9,275 nucleotides of DNA from contig JAGVMW010000047.1 in assembly GCA_020053615.1 (NCBI GenBank), positions 1 through 9,275 of the forward strand, given 5' to 3'. Of this stretch, positions 4,671-9,275 are shown piece after piece. The DNA is from an archaeon (GTDB lineage: Archaea; Nanobdellota; Nanobdellia; Woesearchaeales; GW2011-AR9). The position numbers were made by a program, and so were the translations under genes. The notes beneath the pieces were generated by a model, which saw only the letters and a list, made by a program, of their open reading frames with translations, did not search any database and was not told the DNA's origin. The stretch's first letter is position 1. Each line of letters starts with the position of its first letter.

Positions 4671-4798
4671 GTAAACGCACAGTATATTTATGATACCAAC
4701 ATAGCGGTTTAAGCACAACCGGTGCGTTTACTATTAGGAGACCCGCAGGTCGAGTTTATGTTAGCGCACTAACATTACGAGACAGCGGTCGAGTTTAA
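4671..4798 (+). ncRNA. Structured 5' leader (or separate RNA) with a closing stem and tandem hairpins
   Basis: A perfect 10-bp stem pairs 4671-4680 (GTAAACGCAC) with 4722-4731 (GTGCGTTTAC). It encloses a CGGTT-7 nt-AACCG hairpin (4705-4721) stacked against its 3' arm. Then come GACC-CGCA-GGTC (4740-4751), ATGTTAG-CGCA-CTAACAT (4758-4775) and a weak GAC-AGCG-GTC (4781-4790). GGTCGAGTTTA occurs twice exactly, at 4748-4758 and 4787-4797, each preceded by GAGAC, so the flanking hairpins look like a duplicated unit around the central one. The first stem begins where the upstream TATA box predicts the 5' end. The element ends 30 nt before the ATG at 4829 and so is most simply the gene's leader. I do not recognise any known riboswitch. 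The 4612-4828 gap contains only this element and its promoter. Confidence 0.55.
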
Positions 4799-4813
4799 AA
4801 TAAAAACAATCGG

Positions 4814-4821
4814 GGTGGAGG
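4814..4821 (+). promoter_or_regulatory. Strong ribosome binding site GGTGGAGG
   Basis: GGTGGAGG ends seven bases before the ATG at 4829 and is the strongest Shine-Dalgarno in the window. It lies just outside the last hairpin of the leader, so an alternative leader fold could expose or hide it; no obvious pairing partner is seen inside 4671-4798. Confidence 0.6.
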
Positions 4822-4828
4822 AAATAAC

Positions 4829-6292
4829 ATGAAATTACACTTAGGCATAATTGGTATATTTGGTATATTATTAGTATTGTTAGCTGCAATGGTATCAGCC
4901 AAAGTAGAGCTGTCTAATGCCAATGAACTAGTTATCCCAGTTGATTATGGCGACTTGAATGACAACGATAATGAATTTGTATTTGAGAATCACAATATAA
5001 TTTTAAAAAACACTGGAACTGCTGCTGAAAATGTAATCGTGAGCATTACCGGATTGAATTCTGGCTACACTAATTTCAAGTTAGATGGAAGCACTACTTT
5101 ATCTAAAAACATCACCCTTAACTCAGATGGAACCGAATCAATAACCATCTCCGGAGAAATACCAGTGGGATTAGATGTCGGGAAAACCTCTTCATTTGGA
5201 AAACTTAATGTGGGCAGCGATTCTTTTGATTTAACTGCTGAGATAGAATCAATGTTAGAACTAAAAAATATTTATGTATTCATCAACGATATCAAAGAAA
5301 AAAACTTAAATGACGAAGGAGACACAATTTCTGATTTAACTCCTGGGGACAAAGTAGAACTGCGCTTCGGCTTGGATAACAAGTTTGATAACGATTATAA
5401 CGACGGTGATATCGATGGAACCATTACCATCCAATTAGATGATTCTGATTTTGGTGAAGATATTGATGAAGATATTGACTTCACTTTAGGCGCAGGAGAC
5501 AACACTGGTGAAAGTGATGGGCCCATGTTCAGCTTTACCATTCCCAGCGATGCCGATGAAAACGATTACACCCTTGAAATTACAATTGATGCTGACGATG
5601 ACAACAATGCAAATTATGAAATAAATTGGAATATTGATATTAGTGTAGACCGAAAAAGTGATGATGTAAGAATTGAGCAGATGCAACTATTGCCGGCTGA
5701 AGTGAGCTGCTCCCGCAAGTTTGTGCTTTCCACCAAAGTAACCAATTACGGTAGCGACAGTCAGAAATATGGTTCGCTTAATTTAATCAGCTCTGACTTG
5801 GGAATCGACCAAAAATATGATTTCACACTTGATTCTGGAACTTCCAATAACAACTTTGCCATGAAAGAATACACTGGTGAAGCAAAAGCTGACTTAGCTC
5901 CGGGAACATATACCATCACCGGAAAAGCATTTTACGATTATACAACTATCAGTGATTTGTCAGAAGCTAAATTAGTGGTAAAAGAATGTGTTAAGCCGAC
6001 TAAAACAGCCAGCAATGTTACTGAGAATAAGTCTGCGGAAGTAATCACTAGCACCATTAACTTAGATACTAAAGGAGCTACTGCAAAACCAACTACAACT
6101 GCTCCAGCAAAGACCGCTGCTGCAACCACTAACGCTCCAACTACTGATGGAAACCAATTGTCTTCAGCGGTGATTGCCCAGATTATAGAATCACCTTACA
6201 GCGCAGATGATTACATCTTGGCTGGATTAGTAGTAGCAATCATATTGATGTTAGTGTTGATTGTGTTATTCATAGTAGTACTGCAGAAATAA
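4829..6292 (+). CDS. Secreted S-layer-like protein with NEW3/CARDB-type domains and a C-terminal membrane anchor
   Basis: The 487-aa protein has a Sec signal peptide (residues 1-24, hydrophobic IIGIFGILLVLLAAMVSA). Three successive extracellular beta-sandwich-like regions follow at about 25-140, 145-275 and 280-388. Threads such as NHNIILKNTGTAAENVIVSI and FVLSTKVTNYGSDSQKYGSL are typical of NEW3/CARDB Ig-like domains of archaeal COG1361-type envelope proteins. The middle region is very acidic (DNKFDNDYNDGDIDG, DDSDFGEDIDEDIDF) and may bind calcium. Cys294 and Cys387 bracket the third domain and could form a disulfide. Residues 390-445 are a Thr/Ala/Pro-rich stalk, probably glycosylated, and 462-485 are one transmembrane helix (ILAGLVVAIILMLVLIVLFI) with only a few residues inside. 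The protein should stand on the outer face of the membrane. It has its own promoter, a structured leader and a strong ribosome binding site. It heads a run of secreted proteins. An S-layer or surface-adhesion role is inferred from architecture. Confidence 0.85.
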   Translation: MKLHLGIIGIFGILLVLLAAMVSAKVELSNANELVIPVDYGDLNDNDNEFVFENHNIILKNTGTAAENVIVSITGLNSGYTNFKLDGSTTLSKNITLNSDGTESITISGEIPVGLDVGKTSSFGKLNVGSDSFDLTAEIESMLELKNIYVFINDIKEKNLNDEGDTISDLTPGDKVELRFGLDNKFDNDYNDGDIDGTITIQLDDSDFGEDIDEDIDFTLGAGDNTGESDGPMFSFTIPSDADENDYTLEITIDADDDNNANYEINWNIDISVDRKSDDVRIEQMQLLPAEVSCSRKFVLSTKVTNYGSDSQKYGSLNLISSDLGIDQKYDFTLDSGTSNNNFAMKEYTGEAKADLAPGTYTITGKAFYDYTTISDLSEAKLVVKECVKPTKTASNVTENKSAEVITSTINLDTKGATAKPTTTAPAKTAAATTNAPTTDGNQLSSAVIAQIIESPYSADDYILAGLVVAIILMLVLIVLFIVVLQK

Positions 6293-6301
6293 AACTGCCT
6301 G

Positions 6302-6328
6302 TTTTTAATATAGGAATAGGTGTGCACA
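6302..6328 (+). promoter_or_regulatory. Candidate promoter and palindrome before the metal-binding lipoprotein gene
   Basis: TTTTTAATATAGG (6302-6314) resembles a TATA box and predicts a start near 6332. The perfect 8-bp palindrome TGTGCACA (6321-6328) lies just before that point, a position where a repressor would block initiation. A second box, ATTAAACTA near 6350, would start transcription inside the ribosome binding site and is less likely. The T run after the previous stop is only five bases, so read-through from the S-layer-like gene is also possible. Confidence 0.3.
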
Positions 6329-6383
6329 AAGGGGTATAGATGTTCTGTGATTAAACTAAAATTAAACCTATGAGGTACACAAA

Positions 6384-8378
6384 ATGAAAGTAAAAAATAC
6401 GTTATTGAGTTTGTTAGGCGCAGGATTAATTTATACGGGATGCGGAGAAGAGTTCAGCTCAAAGTCTAGTTCTAGTAAAACTGATGTGGTTAATGCATCA
6501 GTAGATACTGCAGTTGATACTTATGATACTGGAATTGATACTTTCAAGAGAGATATTGTGAAAGCTGATACTGCTTATGATACTAGTGTTGATACTCACG
6601 AAGTAAAAGTTGATACCCACTTAGACGCAGTTAAAGACGTTCTAGGATTAGAAGCAGAAGTTAATGAAGCTTACACTATTGAAACTACGGTAGATACTTA
6701 CGAAGTTGGAGATGCAGAAGAAGAAATTAATGCTGACGTTTACCAGCCCGTTTTCTGCCCAGATTTAGATAAAGACGGATTCTTTGGAATTATAGCAGCT
6801 GGTGGGGAATGTTATGCTCCTTCTGGTAAAGATGGAGATTGTGATGATAATGATAAGTTGATTCATCCAGGGGCATTAGAATTATGCGATGGAATTGATA
6901 ATGGTTGTAATGGATTTACTGATGAAGATTTACCAAACCAGTCTTACTATACTGGAGCAGCGGGAACTTTAGGAGTTGGCGTTTGCACTGGCGGGATTAA
7001 GTCTTGCCTGAATGGAACTTGGGAGATAACCACCCCTGAAGTAACCCCCTCTTTAATTGAGCTGTGCGATGGAAAAGACAATAACTGCAACACTTTTGTG
7101 GATGAAGGGCAGCAGACTAGCACGTTCTATTTCGATAATGATGGAGATGGATTTGGGGATTTAACAAAATCAATTGTGGGATGTACTGCTGTAGATGGCT
7201 CGGTTTATTCCAATGGTGTTAAGGTACTAAATTATGTAAATAAAGATGGAGATTGTGACGATGGCAATAAATCAGTTTATCAGGGAGCACCGGAATTGTG
7301 CGACGGGATTGACAATGATTGTAATAGCAGCGCTGACGACAATGCGGTGTTCTTAGAGTACTTCTTTGACGGAGACCAAGATGGCTATGGAAGCGGAGAA
7401 GCAATTAAGTCCTGCGCTCCTCTCTCACTAGGAGGCTATGTAACCAAGAATGGTGACTGTGATGACCAAAACCAAAACATTAATCCTGATATTCCTGAAG
7501 CCTGCAATGGCATTGATGACAATTGCAATGGAAGCACTGATGATGGATTAGAAGAAATGGTAGCGTGCGGCAAGAACGGGAACGGCACGCAAAAAAAATC
7601 CTGCACCAATGGCGTGTATGTAATTGATCCAAATTGCACTGACCCGGATGAATGTGTAAAAGATGAAGAAAAAACTTGCTCTGGGGGTGGCCCCCTGAAG
7701 TGCACGCTGGAAGAAGGGATTTACAAATTTACTCCGAGTGGAAGCGAAGACACCGGTAAATATCCTGATGGGATAGACAACGATTGTGATGGGCAAACTG
7801 ATGAAAACTATTTTGTGTTAGTGCCTGCCGGAACTTATATCGCTGGATGCAATTATCCTGCTGAATGTAATTATGCCGGCAATCCCGTACATGAAGTAAG
7901 CACACCGGGATTTTATATTTCTACTTTTGAATTCACCAAAAAACAGGCAGGTAAATCTGGCAACTTGCCTGAAACAGATGTAACTCAAACCGAAGCTGAG
8001 AATAACTGTATTTTCATGGGTGGAAGACTGCCCACTGCCGATGAATGGGAAATAACGGCTAAAGGTGGCAAAGCGGAAAACATTTATCCTTGGGGATTGA
8101 TGTATCCTTCCTGTAACCTCACTAATTTCTGGTACTGTGAGGCGACGGAACAAAAAGTTGGCTCCTACCCTTTAGACAAAAGCTCTTTTGGAAATTACGA
8201 TATGGGTGGAAACGTTTCCGAATGGACTTCTACATTAAAAGGCTTGTCTGGTGTCGCCAAAGGGGGAAACTTCCAGGACACGCCGGAATATGTGCTGGTG
8301 TACCAAGAACGGCTTCAGAACCCTGACCAAGATGATCCCACGATTGGCTTCCGCTGTGTACTAGATAAAATAAATTAA
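6384..8378 (+). CDS. Lipoprotein with MopE-type metal-binding repeats fused to an FGE-sulfatase-like domain
   Basis: The 664-aa protein starts with a lipoprotein signal ending in the lipobox IYTGC, so Cys20 would carry the lipid. Residues 25-120 are an acidic Val-Asp-Thr-rich linker (VDTAVDTYDTGIDT). Residues 125-475 carry MopE-type putative metal-binding repeats: DGDCDD and ELCDGIDNGCNGFTDE (150-181), ELCDGKDNNCNTFVDE (226-241), DGDCDD and ELCDGIDNDCN (288-314), NGDCDD and EACNGIDDNCNGSTDD (356-387), and PDGIDNDCDGQTDE (461-474). They are mixed with EF-hand-like acidic loops (DLDKDGFFG, DNDGDGFGD, DGDQDGYGSG). Residues 476-660 match the FGE-sulfatase fold: VLVPAGTYIAGC, GRLPTADEWEITAKGG, YPWG, YDMGGNVSEWTS, VAKGGNF and GFRC. 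The catalytic cysteine pair of genuine formylglycine-generating enzymes is missing, since the region reads PEYVLVYQERLQNPD. The domain is thus probably a binding or structural lectin-like module. GAGGT at 6372-6376 supports the start. This architecture is common in myxobacteria-like bacteria, so acquisition by transfer is likely. The gene is followed after 29 nt by another secreted protein gene. Confidence 0.85.
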   Translation: MKVKNTLLSLLGAGLIYTGCGEEFSSKSSSSKTDVVNASVDTAVDTYDTGIDTFKRDIVKADTAYDTSVDTHEVKVDTHLDAVKDVLGLEAEVNEAYTIETTVDTYEVGDAEEEINADVYQPVFCPDLDKDGFFGIIAAGGECYAPSGKDGDCDDNDKLIHPGALELCDGIDNGCNGFTDEDLPNQSYYTGAAGTLGVGVCTGGIKSCLNGTWEITTPEVTPSLIELCDGKDNNCNTFVDEGQQTSTFYFDNDGDGFGDLTKSIVGCTAVDGSVYSNGVKVLNYVNKDGDCDDGNKSVYQGAPELCDGIDNDCNSSADDNAVFLEYFFDGDQDGYGSGEAIKSCAPLSLGGYVTKNGDCDDQNQNINPDIPEACNGIDDNCNGSTDDGLEEMVACGKNGNGTQKKSCTNGVYVIDPNCTDPDECVKDEEKTCSGGGPLKCTLEEGIYKFTPSGSEDTGKYPDGIDNDCDGQTDENYFVLVPAGTYIAGCNYPAECNYAGNPVHEVSTPGFYISTFEFTKKQAGKSGNLPETDVTQTEAENNCIFMGGRLPTADEWEITAKGGKAENIYPWGLMYPSCNLTNFWYCEATEQKVGSYPLDKSSFGNYDMGGNVSEWTSTLKGLSGVAKGGNFQDTPEYVLVYQERLQNPDQDDPTIGFRCVLDKIN

Positions 8379-8407
8379 TACTCTACAAAAATAATGAGGT
8401 AACAAAA

Positions 8408-9275
8408 ATGAAACAAATAAATAAAATCTTTACTGTAATAGTAATGTTGCTATTAGTACTGCTTACCGCTAAAGCGGCATTAGGGGCAGTAGTGATTAAT
8501 GAAATTATGCCTGATCCCAAAGTAGTATCTGATGCTAACGGAGAATACTTTGAATTATATAATTCTGGAGATGAAGATGTTAATATCGGTGGGTGGACCA
8601 TTAAAGATGAAAGTAGTGATTCTCATGAAATAACTAATGATGGAAAACCATTTTATATCACAACATACTTGGTGTTGTGTAGAAATGCGGATAAAAACAC
8701 TAATGGTGGAATTGACTGTGACTACGAATATACTGACGACTTTACTCTGGGTAATTCTGATGATGAGATAATACTCTTAAACGTAGATGAGGAGGAGCAA
8801 GATAGAGTAGAATATACCTCGGCTTTTCCTTTTGCTAGCGGAATATCCCTGGAATTAACCGATTCATCTTTGAACAACAATGTTGCCTCCAGTTGGAAGA
8901 AAGCTACTTCAACCTATGGAGCAGGAGACAAAGGTACTCCTGGAAAATCCAATAATGATGCTCCAGTGATTACCGGAACAATTGGAACTTTAGCATTTAC
9001 AGAGGGTGTTAAAAAGACTTATCCTTTGCCCGTCTCGGTTACGGTTAGTGACCCTGAAGGAGACGCTTTCACTTTTTCTTTAAGTGGTAGTAAGCCTGTC
9101 GGAATGGACATAAATTCAGAAACCGGAGCTATTACTTGGAAACCCGATAATAACATTCCCGATGAAATAAAAGATATTGAATTTAAAGTGGAAGACAAAT
9201 TTGGAGCAAGTGCAATTCAGAAATTCAATGCTACGGTTAAACCAGCTCTGGAGATTATCGAAGTTAAAGTTAATG
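8408..9275 (+). CDS. Secreted lamin-tail-domain protein with a cadherin-like Ig domain (partial, runs off the right edge)
   Basis: The frame is open from ATG 8408 to the window end, giving 289 residues without a stop. It starts with a Sec signal peptide (residues 1-26, VIVMLLLVLLTAKAALGA). A lamin-tail domain (LTD) at about 27-182 shows the family's marks: VVINEIMPDP, GEYFELYNSGDEDVNIGGW followed by TIKD, LGNSDDEIILLN and the closing KGTPGKSN. Cys91 and Cys104 inside it may pair. Residues 185-280 form a cadherin-like/He_PIG Ig domain (FTEGVKKTYPLPVSVTVSDP, then SKPVGMDINSETGAITWKP). LTD proteins of prokaryotes are exported and are thought to anchor or present enzymes at the surface; the remaining part may carry more Ig domains, an enzyme or a membrane anchor. 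GAGGT at 8396-8400 lies seven bases before the ATG. The gap to the previous stop is only 29 nt and has no promoter-like box, so co-transcription with the metal-binding lipoprotein is likely. Confidence 0.85.
   Translation, partial: MKQINKIFTVIVMLLLVLLTAKAALGAVVINEIMPDPKVVSDANGEYFELYNSGDEDVNIGGWTIKDESSDSHEITNDGKPFYITTYLVLCRNADKNTNGGIDCDYEYTDDFTLGNSDDEIILLNVDEEEQDRVEYTSAFPFASGISLELTDSSLNNNVASSWKKATSTYGAGDKGTPGKSNNDAPVITGTIGTLAFTEGVKKTYPLPVSVTVSDPEGDAFTFSLSGSKPVGMDINSETGAITWKPDNNIPDEIKDIEFKVEDKFGASAIQKFNATVKPALEIIEVKVN

Noticed and set aside
4738..4798. Repeated GAGAC...GGTCGAGTTTA taken as a CRISPR-like array
   Set aside because: Only two copies, with a palindromic hairpin instead of a unique spacer between them, and no cas genes nearby.
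7219..8153. Several long minus-strand open frames opposite the metal-binding lipoprotein gene
   Set aside because: They lack ribosome binding sites and family-like sequence; they mirror the repetitive coding strand, which is clearly the true one.
7860..8370. Active formylglycine-generating enzyme (sulfatase maturation)
   Set aside because: The fold motifs are present but the paired catalytic cysteines before the final GFRC are absent, and no sulfatase gene is seen.

Overview
The window looks like part of an AT-rich archaeal genome, most likely a DPANN lineage (Woesearchaeota/Pacearchaeota-like). The reasons are archaeal BRE/TATA-type boxes (TTTAAATA-like) about 25 nt upstream of inferred transcript starts, GAGGT-type ribosome binding sites, at least one apparently leaderless gene, U-tract ends instead of classical hairpin terminators, and an S-layer-like secreted protein anchored by one C-terminal membrane helix. 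The lineage is inferred from style and families; no rRNA or universal marker is present.

Layout. Positions 1-60 hold the minus-strand promoter and ribosome binding site of a gene beyond the left edge. A 476-aa orphan protein with a central membrane hairpin follows (175-1605). From 1616 to about 2080 lies a scar: the 3' half of a permuted papain-fold (YiiX-like) peptidase gene on the minus strand abuts the 3' end of an unrelated plus-strand gene, and both have lost their 5' parts at the same point. A GC-rich segment closed by a perfect 13-bp stem (2194-2318) then forms the probable leader, or a separate RNA, in front of a small coiled-coil protein (2355-2879).

Next is a two-gene DUF4258-like/DUF2283-like cassette (2957-3674) that resembles a toxin-antitoxin pair. 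It is bracketed by imperfect 58-bp direct repeats of the 3' end of the coiled-coil gene, including a fossil copy of its C-terminal KFFYMGRK. An unrecognised 258-aa protein (3835-4611) follows and is preceded by a possible coupled 17-codon leader peptide.

The right half is a cell-surface block, all on the plus strand. First comes a second structured leader (4671-4798), whose outer 10-bp stem begins almost exactly where the TATA box predicts transcription to start. It precedes an S-layer/NEW3-like secreted protein (4829-6292). Then come a 664-aa lipoprotein joining MopE-type metal-binding repeats to a formylglycine-generating-enzyme-like domain without the catalytic cysteines (6384-8378), and a lamin-tail-domain secreted protein that runs off the right edge (8408-9275). 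The last two are probably co-transcribed. All three would act outside the membrane in the envelope; the lipoprotein has a bacterial (myxobacterial-like) architecture and may have been acquired by transfer.

The most interesting signals are the two large structured leaders, the duplicated gene 3' end around the toxin-antitoxin-like pair, and the broken-gene junction.
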